The notes below the pieces were generated by a model. The model worked only from the letters and a program-made list of their open reading frames with translations. It was not told where the DNA came from and ran no database searches. Below are positions 42,615 to 52,182 of a stretch of 64,000 nucleotides of DNA, piece by piece. The DNA is from Micromonospora sp. WMMA1947 (lineage in GTDB: Bacteria > Actinomycetota > Actinomycetes > Mycobacteriales > Micromonosporaceae): contig NZ_CP114909.1 in assembly GCF_027497355.1 (NCBI RefSeq), positions 4,297,001 through 4,361,000 of the forward strand, given 5' to 3'. The number at the start of each line of letters is the position of its first letter. Position 1 is the first letter of the stretch. The position numbers and the translations under genes were made by a program.

Positions 42615-43892
42615 ATGTCGCTCGATATCCCGGTAACCGGCGATGCCGAACGCGTCGTCGTCGTGGACGCGTACCTGCCCGTCCGTCCGCTGGTCACCGC
42701 GCTGCGCGATCGTGGCTACGCGTGCGTGCGGGTGCTCAGCACACCCGACGTACCGGAGGTGTACGCCGACGCGCCGTCGATCGCCGAGGACTTCGTGGCC
42801 GACATCGTGCACACCGGTGACTTCGACGCCACAGTGGCGGCGGTCGCCGCGCACGCCCCGGTCGCGGTCATGGCGGGCGGGGAGATCGGGGTGGAGTTCA
42901 CGGACCAGCTGGCCGAGGCGCTCGGTCTGCTCACGAACGGCACCGCGACGAGCGCCGCCCGGCGGGACAAGTACCTGATGGTGGAGACGGTCCGAGCAGC
43001 CGGGTTGCGCGCCGCGGAGCAGGTCCGGGCCACCGACGAGGAGACGCTGCGCGAGTGGCACACCAAGCACGGCGGCCGGGTCGTGGTCAAGCCGTTGAGC
43101 AGCGCCGGCGGTGACGGCGTCTCCTTCTGCGACGACCCGGAGGAGTCGGTGGCCGCCTTCCGGCGGCTGGTCGGCAGCCGGAACATCTTCTCCGCCACGA
43201 ACACCGGCGTGGTGGCCCAGGAGTATCTGGGCGGGCCGGAGTACATGGTGAACACGGTGAGCCGCGACGGCCGGCACTACGTGACGGACGTCTGGCGTAC
43301 CACGCGGGTTCAGGCCAACGGGATGATCGACCTGGCCGATGCCCTCTGCCTGGTCGACTCGGGCAGCGAGGTGGTGCGGGCGTTGTCCCGCTATGCGTTC
43401 GGCGTGCTGGACGCGGTCGGCATCCGGCACGGCGCGGCCCACGTGGAGATCCGGCTGACCCCGTCCGGCCCCTGCCTGGTGGAGGTCGGCGCGCGTCTGC
43501 CCGGCGGCGGCATCGCCGTGCAGGCGGCCCGGGCCATCGGAGAGTCGCAGATGGACCTGGCGATCTCGGCGTACCTCGAGCCGGAGAGGTTCCTGGCGAA
43601 GGTCGGCACCGAGTACCAGGTGTCGCGCTTCTGTGCGATCGTCGGGATGGTCTCCCCGGTGGAGGGGGTGCTGCGCGCCTATCGTGGCCTCGACGAGATC
43701 CGCGCGTTGGAGGGTTTCGACAGCCTCACGTGTCTCGTCGCCCCGGGCGAGCGCATCAGCCGGACGGTGAACGACCTCGGCTACCCCGTGCTGGTGATCC
43801 TGTTCCACGAGAGCGAAGAGGTGGTGCAGACCGCCCTCAACAGCGTCCGGCTCATCAACGGCACGGGCTTCTACGAACTGGAGCCGAACTGA
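42615..43892 (+). CDS. ATP-grasp carboxylate-amine ligase
   Basis: A 425-residue ATP-grasp enzyme of the L-amino-acid-ligase/PurK-like group. An N-terminal pre-ATP-grasp domain (1-115) precedes the nucleotide-binding region with GGRVVVKPLSSAGGDGVSFC (P-loop-like lid) and VVAQEYLGGPEYMV; metal ligands lie in AHVEIRLTPSGPCLVEVGARLPGG. Such enzymes activate a carboxylate as acyl phosphate and join it to an amine. Placed divergent from the MFS/peptide operon, it could attach an amino acid to the short acidic peptide or form a dipeptide product. The family call is firm, the substrate is not. Confidence 0.9.
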   Translation: MSLDIPVTGDAERVVVVDAYLPVRPLVTALRDRGYACVRVLSTPDVPEVYADAPSIAEDFVADIVHTGDFDATVAAVAAHAPVAVMAGGEIGVEFTDQLAEALGLLTNGTATSAARRDKYLMVETVRAAGLRAAEQVRATDEETLREWHTKHGGRVVVKPLSSAGGDGVSFCDDPEESVAAFRRLVGSRNIFSATNTGVVAQEYLGGPEYMVNTVSRDGRHYVTDVWRTTRVQANGMIDLADALCLVDSGSEVVRALSRYAFGVLDAVGIRHGAAHVEIRLTPSGPCLVEVGARLPGGGIAVQAARAIGESQMDLAISAYLEPERFLAKVGTEYQVSRFCAIVGMVSPVEGVLRAYRGLDEIRALEGFDSLTCLVAPGERISRTVNDLGYPVLVILFHESEEVVQTALNSVRLINGTGFYELEPN

Positions 43893-44232
43893 GCGGCAGC
43901 ACCACCGGAGGCCGGCATCAGCCACGACTGGCCCGTCGGTGATGAACAGGATTCCTCCTCCTCGTGGCTGCGGGGCGCTCGCCCACCAGTCCGGCCACGG
44001 CGGAACCCCACGGCCGGGCCGGCCACGGCAGGCGGGGAACGGCCATGAGATGAGCAGTATCCCGAGCCCCGTGGGTCACGTCAACGACCGTCGATCACCC
44101 GTCCACTGTGGTGGCGCGCCGGGCTCCACCCGTTCCCGACCGAAACGCTGATCCGGTCTCCTACCGTCGGTGCCCACGATCGAGTCGTCCGTGTCGGTGT
44201 GCCGGCCCGGGCCCATCCCTACCGGAGGTCAC
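43893..44232. other. 340-base gap upstream of metK
   Basis: No gene is evident. CAGCCACGA (43919-43927) can pair with TCGTGGCTG (43962-43970), a possible leader structure, and CCACGGCCGG-type repeats follow near 44000. I could not match it to a known SAM or SAH riboswitch. The metK promoter should lie here. Confidence 0.35.
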
Positions 44233-45416
44233 GTGGCTTCCCGCCTGTTCACGTCCGAGTCGGTCACGGAGGGCCACCCGGACAAGATCGCCGATCAGAT
44301 CAGCGACGGCATCCTCGACGCGCTGCTCGCCCAGGACCCGCACAGCCGGGTCGCCGTGGAAACCCTCATCACCACCGGTCAGGTTCACGTGGCCGGCGAG
44401 GTCACCACCAAGGCGTACGCCGACATTCCGACGATCGTCCGGGAGACCATCCTCGGGATCGGGTACGACTCGTCGAAGAAGGGTTTCGACGGGGCGTCCT
44501 GCGGAGTGAACATCGCGATCGGCGCCCAGTCCCCGGACATCGCGCAGGGCGTGGACAACGCCGTCGAGTCCCGCACCGGCGCGTCGGCGCACGCGCTGGA
44601 CGCCCAGGGCGCGGGGGACCAGGGCATGATGTTCGGTTTCGCGTGCTCGGAGACGCCGGAGCTGATGCCGCTGCCGATCGCCCTGGCCCATCGGCTGGCC
44701 CGGCGGCTGTCCGGGGTACGCAAGGACGGGACGATTCCGTACCTGCGGCCGGACGGCAAGACGCAGGTGACCATCGAGTACGAGGGCCTGCGGCCGGTGC
44801 GGTTGAACACGGTGGTCGTGTCGTCGCAGCACGCGGCCGGCATCTCGCTGGAGTCGCTGCTCACCCCGGACATCCGCGACCACGTGATCGCGCCGGAGCT
44901 GGAGGGCCTTGGCCTGGACACCGAGGGCTACCGGCTGCTGGTGAACCCGACGGGCCGGTTCGAGATCGGTGGGCCGATGGGTGACGCCGGTCTGACCGGC
45001 CGGAAGATCATCGTGGACACCTACGGCGGGTACGCCCGGCACGGTGGCGGCGCGTTCTCCGGCAAGGACCCGTCGAAGGTCGACCGGTCGGCGGCGTACG
45101 CGATGCGCTGGGTGGCGAAGAACGTCGTCGCCGCCGGGCTCGCGGAGCGGTGCGAGGCGCAGGTCGCGTACGCGATCGGCAAGGCGCACCCGGTGAGCCT
45201 GTTCATCGAGACGTTCGGCACCGAGACCGTGCCGGTCGAGGCGATCGAGAGGGCCGTTTCCGAGGTGTTCGACCTGCGGCCGGCCGCGATCATCCGGGAC
45301 CTCGACCTCAAGCGCCCGATCTACGCGCAGACCGCCTCCTACGGGCACTTCGGCCGCGAGCTGCCGGACCTGACCTGGGAGAGCACCGACCGGGCCGGCG
45401 ACCTGAAGGCGGCGGT

Positions 45417-45420
<4 letters not shown>
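44233..45420 (+). CDS. metK: S-adenosylmethionine synthetase
   Basis: A 395-residue methionine adenosyltransferase. [18 protein letters not shown] starts the ATP/metal site, [12 protein letters not shown] is the first family signature and [16 protein letters not shown] the second. It makes SAM for the methyltransferases of this locus and for the cell. The GTG at 44233 follows CCGGAGG and gives the standard N-terminus. Its stop overlaps the SAH hydrolase start by GTGA, which makes a compact SAM-making and recycling pair. Whether it is the only metK of the genome cannot be told here. Confidence 0.96.
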
Positions 45421-46862
<1,442 letters not shown>

Positions 46863-46891
46863 GCGCGGCCCGAGATCGACGGGCGGCGGCG

Positions 46892-47803
46892 TCAGGACGG
46901 GTCGGCGCGTTCGGTGCTCGCGTCGGCCGCCCGCGCCGGAGTGGACGGGGCAGTGCCGGGCACCGGCCCGGTCCGGGCGGCCAGCGAACCCAGCAGGCGC
47001 AGGTTGTCGTGCGACGGGCTGCCCGGATCGGTGGTGTAGACGAACAACGTCTGGTCCGGGTCGCCGGGCAGGGCGAGGGCCTCGTAGCGAAGGGTGATCG
47101 GTCCGACCGCCGGGTGGTTCATCCGCTTGGTGCCGTGCGTGCGCTCGTGCACGTGGCGGCCGTTCCACCAGGTACGGAACTCGGCACTCTTGATGGTCAG
47201 CTCGCCGACCAACTCGCTGAGCTGCGGATCGTCGGGATGGCGGCCGGCGTAGAGGCGCAGCGTGCCGACCACGTCGGCCGCCACCGTCGGCCAGTCCAGG
47301 AAGGCGTCGCGGGCGTCCGGGTCAAGGAAGATCCACCGTACGTAGTTGCGGTGCCTCGGCGGCAGGAGCGTCCAGTCGGTGAGGAGCGCACGGGCGAGGG
47401 CGTTCGAGGCGAGCACGTCGGTGCGGCGCCCGAGGATGAGCGCGGGGTGCTCGGTCATCGAGGCGAGCAACTGGTGCATCGCCGCGCGTACCCGTTGGGC
47501 CGGCATCTGCCGGTCGCTGCGCCTCGCCGGCCGCGCGAGGTCGGCGAGGTGGGCGCGGGCGGCGGCGTCGAGCTGAAAGACCCGCGCCAGGGCGTCGACC
47601 ACAGCGGGCGACGGGCTGGTGTGCCGGCCCTGTTCGAGCCGGGTGTAGTAGTCGACGCTCACGCCGGCGAGCATCGCCACCTCCTCGCGGCGCAGTCCGC
47701 GGACGCGGCGTCCCTGCGTCTCCGCGGCGATGCCGGACGCCTCCGGAGTCAGATCGGCCCGGCACTGACGAAGGAACCGGCCGAGGTCTGAGTGTCCCGC
47801 CAT
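46892..47803 (-). CDS. XRE-type regulator with MmyB-like ligand domain
   Basis: A 303-residue protein. Residues 8-80 hold an HTH_XRE domain (REEVAMLAGVSVDYYTRLEQGRHTSPS); the rest is the MmyB-like PAS-type ligand domain (HPALILGRRTDVLASNALARAL, LYAGRHPDDPQLSELVGEL, ALPGDPDQTLFVYTTDPGSPS). Such regulators are usually divergent from a short-chain dehydrogenase, exactly as here, and control it. It is convergent with ahcY, 29 bases away, so it probably does not belong to the biosynthetic locus. Confidence 0.92.
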   Translation of the reverse strand: MAGHSDLGRFLRQCRADLTPEASGIAAETQGRRVRGLRREEVAMLAGVSVDYYTRLEQGRHTSPSPAVVDALARVFQLDAAARAHLADLARPARRSDRQMPAQRVRAAMHQLLASMTEHPALILGRRTDVLASNALARALLTDWTLLPPRHRNYVRWIFLDPDARDAFLDWPTVAADVVGTLRLYAGRHPDDPQLSELVGELTIKSAEFRTWWNGRHVHERTHGTKRMNHPAVGPITLRYEALALPGDPDQTLFVYTTDPGSPSHDNLRLLGSLAARTGPVPGTAPSTPARAADASTERADPS

Positions 47804-47968
47804 GCCCCAATGATCCGCCGCGAGGTCGTCCGGCGACACCGCCCGGGTGGGTACGCCGTTCCCCGGCAGCGCTGGGCCTGCCACGCCGTGTTCGCGGCCC
47901 TCCGTCGTCCGCAGCATGGGAGGTGTTCCCAGCCGGGGACGGCACGACATCGACACGTAGGAGCTCTC

Positions 47969-48826
47969 ATGTCCTTCCCGACCGCCGGTCCGGCCACCTG
48001 GTTCGTCACCGGCACGTCCCGCGGTATCGGTCTGGAACTGGTCCGGCAGCTGCTGGAGCGGGGCGACAACGTCGCGGCGACGACCCGCTCGGCCGAGCGC
48101 CTCGGTGCGGCCCTCGGAGCCGTCGACCGCGAGCGGCTGCTTCCCCTCGAACTCGACCTGACCGACGAGGCGGCGGTGGCAGCGGCCGTCCGCGCCGCCA
48201 CCGGCCGCTTCGGCGGGCTCGACGTCGTGGTCAACAACGCCGGGTACGGCTTCCTCGGCGCGGTCGAGGAAGCCGCCGACGCCGAGGTCCGGGCGATGTT
48301 CGAGGTGCAGATCTTCGGCGTCTGGAACGTGCTTCGCGCGGCCCTGCCCGGCATGCGCGTCGCCGGCAGCGGCCACGTCATCAACGTGTCCTCGATCCTG
48401 GGCCTGACCGCCTTCCCCGGCTGGGGCCTCTACTGCGCGGCGAAGTACGCCCTGGAGGGCCTGTCGGACTCCCTGGCGGCCGAGGTCGCGCACCTCGGCA
48501 TCAAGGTCACCGTCGTGGAGCCCGGGTACACGCGTACCGACTTCCTGCGGCCGTCCTCCCTCGGCCTGCCGGCCGGCACCATCGACGGCTACCAGGCGAT
48601 CCGCGAGATGACCGAGGCGCACCTGGCCATGCCCGGCACCCAGCTCGGCGACCCGGTCAAGGCGGCGGCCGCCATCATCGAGGTGGCCGTCCGCGGCGAC
48701 GCCCCGCTGCACCAGGTGCTCGGTTCCGACTCCTACGACCTCGCGAAGGCCCGCGTGGCGGCGCTGCTCAGCGACATCGAAGCCGGCCGCGAGCTGGCGC
48801 TCACCACGGACGTCGACCAGGCCTGA
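47969..48826 (+). CDS. Short-chain dehydrogenase/reductase
   Basis: A 285-residue classical SDR. The cofactor motif TGTSRGIG is at 14-21, NNAG in VVVNNAGYG, the catalytic Ser in NVSSILG and the YxxxK pair in YCAAK. It reduces or oxidises an unknown carbonyl/alcohol. It is divergent from the MmyB-like regulator, its likely controller. The ATG at 47969 follows TAGGAG. A tailoring role in the polyketide pathway is possible, but the pairing with the regulator is a common general arrangement. Confidence 0.9.
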   Translation: MSFPTAGPATWFVTGTSRGIGLELVRQLLERGDNVAATTRSAERLGAALGAVDRERLLPLELDLTDEAAVAAAVRAATGRFGGLDVVVNNAGYGFLGAVEEAADAEVRAMFEVQIFGVWNVLRAALPGMRVAGSGHVINVSSILGLTAFPGWGLYCAAKYALEGLSDSLAAEVAHLGIKVTVVEPGYTRTDFLRPSSLGLPAGTIDGYQAIREMTEAHLAMPGTQLGDPVKAAAAIIEVAVRGDAPLHQVLGSDSYDLAKARVAALLSDIEAGRELALTTDVDQA

Positions 48827-48918
48827 CCGCGATCGGGGGCGCCCTCGCGCACGCGTCGGCCCGTCTCCGAGGTGGAGGCGGGCCGCCCGGCGATCCGGAC
48901 GATGTCGGAGCCCGTGGC

Positions 48919-48924
48919 TATCCT
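48919..48924 (+). promoter_or_regulatory. -10-like hexamer for leaderless gene
   Basis: TATCCT lies 6 nt before the GTG at 48931 and no ribosome site is seen. It fixes the start of the following gene. Confidence 0.4.
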
Positions 48925-48930
48925 TTCGCG

Positions 48931-49878
48931 GTGCCGTACGCCGATCTCAGCTTCGCGCAGTGGAACGACCTCTCCGAGGGCGCCGCCGGCCGGTTGACCC
49001 GGGACATCGCCGCGCGGCACGAGCTGACGGTGGTCGGCCTGCGGGACACCGCGTACGCGGGGCGGACGCACCGGACGGCGCTGTTCGACCGCGGCGGCAT
49101 GCGGTTCGCTCTCGTGCCCGGCGGCCGGCCGACGCTCGGCTACGACGCGGGCCGGTTCCGGCCCGCCGTGCACCAGGCCGCCGACTACGCTGACAGCGCC
49201 GCCGAGTTCGGGCTTCCTTCGCTGACCGAGTTCGTCGACGCGATGACGTCGCCGGTACGCGACGTCGACATGCCGGCGATGCTGGTCGCGGTGGACGCCT
49301 TCGACCCGTGTGAGGTTCCGCTGGCGCCGGACGACCCTCGGGTGCGGGAGCTGGTCGCGTCGGCCGGGAACCGGTTCGGTGGGGTGCGCACCTTCCGGTC
49401 GGGTGACGGGCTTTCCGTGGAGTTCGACCGGGCGACCGGGCAGGTGGTGCGTGCCCGGGCGATCCGCGAGGTCTCGTACGACGAGGCGATGGCCGGCCTC
49501 GCCAGCCTCGGCGTGCGGACGACCACTCCGGACGAATGGGAGTGGGCGTGTGGTGCCGGTGCGACGACGCTGTTCCGCTGGGGTGACGACTGCCCCGGCG
49601 ACGGCTATCCGTACGACCACAGAACCGGCCCGCACCGGCGGGAGAACCTCTGGGGACTGGCGATCGGGCAGGATCCCTACCGGCACGAGGCGACGACCGA
49701 GCGCACCGTGGTGTGCGGTGGCGACGGCGGCGGTGCCACCTGCGGCGGGAGCGGCTTCTTCCTGGGCTGGCTCACCCTGGCGACCGCGTACCGCGACGAG
49801 GACTTCGGCCGGTGGTTCGCCTCCGACGACGGCTACGCCGACGAGATCCTGACCCGGCCGGTCGTCGAGCTGAGCTGA
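48931..49878 (+). CDS. SUMF1-like hypothetical protein
   Basis: A 315-residue protein of uncertain function. Its middle-to-C-terminal part has a weak formylglycine-generating-enzyme pattern: TTPDEWEWACGAGATTLFRWGDDCPGDG corresponds to the PTEAEWEYAARGG..YPWGD block, and ENLWGLAIGQDPYRHE follows. No copper-type cysteine pair is apparent. It is not similar enough to the SUMF1-like protein at 39549 to call a duplication. It seems to be co-transcribed with the HAD-like gene 7 bases downstream. Confidence 0.7.
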   Translation: MPYADLSFAQWNDLSEGAAGRLTRDIAARHELTVVGLRDTAYAGRTHRTALFDRGGMRFALVPGGRPTLGYDAGRFRPAVHQAADYADSAAEFGLPSLTEFVDAMTSPVRDVDMPAMLVAVDAFDPCEVPLAPDDPRVRELVASAGNRFGGVRTFRSGDGLSVEFDRATGQVVRARAIREVSYDEAMAGLASLGVRTTTPDEWEWACGAGATTLFRWGDDCPGDGYPYDHRTGPHRRENLWGLAIGQDPYRHEATTERTVVCGGDGGGATCGGSGFFLGWLTLATAYRDEDFGRWFASDDGYADEILTRPVVELS

Positions 49879-49885
49879 GGCCCGG

Positions 49886-50368
49886 ATGGCGACCGGACCC
49901 GCGGGATTCGATCGTCCGCTGCTGTTCCTGGACGTCGACGGGACGCTCCTGCCCTTCGGCGGCTCCGCCGGGCCGTCGGAGGCCGGCGCCAACCCGCTGC
50001 TGGCCGGTCTGGAAGCCGGCCACGGCCCCCGGCTCGCCGCGTTGCCGTGCGATCTCGTGTGGGCCACCACCTGGATGCACGACGCCAACGAGGTGCTCGC
50101 GCCGCGGCTCGGCCTGCCTCCGCTGCCCGTCGTCGACTGGCCGGACGACGACGAGGACGACGGTGGCCGACTGCACTGGAAGACGCGGCGGCTCGTCGAA
50201 TGGGCCGCGGGACGCCGGTTCGTCTGGCTGGACGACGAGATCACCGACGCCGACCGGAGGTGGGTGGCGGGGAACCACGACGCGCCGGCGCTCCTGCACC
50301 GCGTCGAGGCGCGCCGCGGCCTCACCGACGCGGACCACCGGCTCGTCGCGCGATGGCTGAGCGGATAG
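49886..50368 (+). CDS. HAD-fold hydrolase-like small protein
   Basis: A 160-residue protein with the HAD nucleophile motif LFLDVDGTLLPF (Asp16, Asp18), a motif II-like WATTW and an acidic motif III, VWLDDEITDADRRW. It is the short cap-less HAD type common in actinomycetes as 'HAD domain-containing protein'. It may be a small phosphatase; substrate unknown. The ATG at 49886 lies 7 bases after the preceding stop. Confidence 0.85.
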   Translation: MATGPAGFDRPLLFLDVDGTLLPFGGSAGPSEAGANPLLAGLEAGHGPRLAALPCDLVWATTWMHDANEVLAPRLGLPPLPVVDWPDDDEDDGGRLHWKTRRLVEWAAGRRFVWLDDEITDADRRWVAGNHDAPALLHRVEARRGLTDADHRLVARWLSG

Positions 50369-50410
50369 ACCGGTCATCCTGTCCCCAGCCCGCCTGTCAT
50401 GCTCGAACCG

Positions 50411-51043
50411 ATGACCACCGAGCGTCCCCACGGCCCGCGTCGCCGCCTCCCACGCGTCCTGCTGATCGTCGGCGCCCTCGCGGTGCTCGTCGCCGGCGCG
50501 GCGGTCGTGGTACCGCTGGTACGGCCACCGGGCCCACGACCGGACTTCCAGCTCCCGGTGGCCTGCGGCGAGACGTGGCGGCTGTCCACCTATCCGGGGC
50601 ACGACGACTACGACGTCGACCTGTTCCCGACCTCCGGGGACGCGTGGGGACGCCCGGTGCTCGCCTCCGCCGCCGGCACCGTCACCGTCGCGGGGATCAA
50701 CGGCTCGCTGGGCGGTCGTACCCCGGACGATCCCGACGGGCCGCGCGGTCGTGGCGGCGGCTACTGGGTCAAGATCGACCACGGTGGCAAGTGGGAGACG
50801 CAGTACCTGCACCTGCTCGAACCGCCGTCGGTGAAGGCCGGTCAGCGGGTGGCCCGGGGCGAGCGGATCGGGCGGGTCGGCAGCACCGGGAACTCCGGCG
50901 CACCGCACCTGCACTACGAGCAGCGCCGCGGCTGGGAGAAGGTGGAGGCCCACTTCGACGGCGTGCCGTCCGGGATCACGTCCGACGACCGCGAGTACTC
51001 GGTGCGGCTGACGAGCGCGAACTGCGACCCGGCGCGCCCGTGA
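50411..51043 (+). CDS. Membrane-anchored M23-type peptidase
   Basis: A 210-residue protein with a cytoplasmic positively charged start (GPRRRLPR), one membrane segment (about 16-36) and an external LytM/M23 domain. The zinc motif is H64-D-D-Y-D68 in place of the usual HxGxD, with HLHYE for HxH. ASAAGTVTVAG and YWVKIDHGGKWETQYLHL are standard for the fold. It may cut peptidoglycan or be a scaffold if the altered zinc site is inactive. A CATGCT hexamer 7 nt before the ATG suggests a leaderless message; an in-frame ATG 12 bases earlier is less likely. Confidence 0.82.
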   Translation: MTTERPHGPRRRLPRVLLIVGALAVLVAGAAVVVPLVRPPGPRPDFQLPVACGETWRLSTYPGHDDYDVDLFPTSGDAWGRPVLASAAGTVTVAGINGSLGGRTPDDPDGPRGRGGGYWVKIDHGGKWETQYLHLLEPPSVKAGQRVARGERIGRVGSTGNSGAPHLHYEQRRGWEKVEAHFDGVPSGITSDDREYSVRLTSANCDPARP

Positions 51044-51050
51044 CCGGACG

Positions 51051-51464
51051 TCAGCGTGCGTCAGTAGCGGTCCGGGCGCGGCGGGCCTTCCCGATCAGGC
51101 CGAGGTGGGTGTGCTCGAACCCCTCGCCCGTCTTGAGCCCGTAGCCCAGCGCGCGGTCGACGGCGATGTGGAACGCCCACGCGACGGCCAGGACGCCGAG
51201 CCAGTCGATCCGTTCGCCGGACGCGGCCGCCGCCACGGCCACCGCGCCGAGCGCCGCCGGTAGCGCGTACGAGTGCGCCAGGTTGTAGCAGGCGGCGCCG
51301 ACGCGCGGCCCGCGCAGGTAGCCGAGCATGGACAGGTCGAACACGAGGAACAGGGCGAGCAGCGACCACCACGGGTATCCGGCCGCGACGGTCACGACGA
51401 CGGCGAGGACGGCGACGACGGCGGCCTCGACGCGCTGCGTCACGACCGGGTTGAGCTGCGGCAT
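51051..51464 (-). CDS. DUF4260 membrane protein
   Basis: A 137-residue hydrophobic protein with about four membrane segments. LALFLVFDLSMLGYLRGPRVGAACYNLAHSYALP and AWAFHIAVDRALGYGLKTGEGFEHTHLG match the DUF4260 family, which has no known function. The ATG at 51464 lies just after GAGGTGGG; an upstream ATG at 51503 would add 13 residues. It is convergent with the M23 gene. Confidence 0.85.
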   Translation of the reverse strand: MPQLNPVVTQRVEAAVVAVLAVVVTVAAGYPWWSLLALFLVFDLSMLGYLRGPRVGAACYNLAHSYALPAALGAVAVAAAASGERIDWLGVLAVAWAFHIAVDRALGYGLKTGEGFEHTHLGLIGKARRARTATDAR

Positions 51465-51604
51465 CTCCCACCTCGATGTCAGTGCGGGGACCGGCTGGCT
51501 CACGCCGCGACCGGCCCGGACAGCGTACGCAGGCGGCGGCCGGCCGGTGCGTCGAGGTCACGGACGTACCACGGGGACGCCACGGGCGGTTACCATCCCG
51601 AGTC

Positions 51605-52144
51605 ATGGCCAGGTACGTCGCCCTGCTGCGGGGCGTGAACATCGGTGGCGCCAGTTCCATGGCGATGGCGGAGCTGAAGGAGGTCTTCGTCTCCTGCGGC
51701 TTCGACCGGGTGGCGACCTACATCCAGAGCGGCAACGTGGTGTTCGGCTGCCCGGAGACCGACGAGGCCGCGATCCTGGCCCAGATCGGCTGGGCCGTCA
51801 CGCGGCGGTGGGGCCGGGACGTACCTGTGGTGCTGCGCAGCCTGGCCGAACTCGACGCGATGATCGCCGCGAATCCGTACCTCGACGTGCAGACCGATCT
51901 GACGAAGTTGCTCGTCACGATGCTCAGCAGCGACCCGGGGGCGGACAAGCAGGCGGCGCTCGCGTCCCCGCCCGGCGAGACCGGGACGCTGACGCTCGTC
52001 GGCCGGGATGTGTTCGTGCACGTCCCCGACGGGTACGGACGCAGCAAGCTCGGCAACGCCTTCGTGGAGAAGAAGACGGGTGTGGTCGGGACGACACGCA
52101 ACTGGCGCTCGGTGCTGAAGTTGCGCGAGATGGCGGCGGCCTGA
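51605..52144 (+). CDS. DUF1697 protein
   Basis: A 179-residue DUF1697 member, recognisable by MARYVALLRGVNIGGA at the start, YIQSGNVVF and KLGNAFVEKKTGVVGTTRNWRSVLKL at the end. The biochemical role of the family is unknown. TACCAT ends 8 nt before the ATG and no Shine-Dalgarno exists, so the mRNA may be leaderless. It is probably a general genome gene. Confidence 0.92.
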   Translation: MARYVALLRGVNIGGASSMAMAELKEVFVSCGFDRVATYIQSGNVVFGCPETDEAAILAQIGWAVTRRWGRDVPVVLRSLAELDAMIAANPYLDVQTDLTKLLVTMLSSDPGADKQAALASPPGETGTLTLVGRDVFVHVPDGYGRSKLGNAFVEKKTGVVGTTRNWRSVLKLREMAAA

Positions 52145-52182
52145 CCCGGCCCGGGACACGACGGGTCGTTGCCGAGGTGGCG

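Noticed and set aside
43893..44232. SAM or SAH riboswitch upstream of metK
   Set aside because: A long-range stem is possible, but I could not recognise conserved core elements of any known class.
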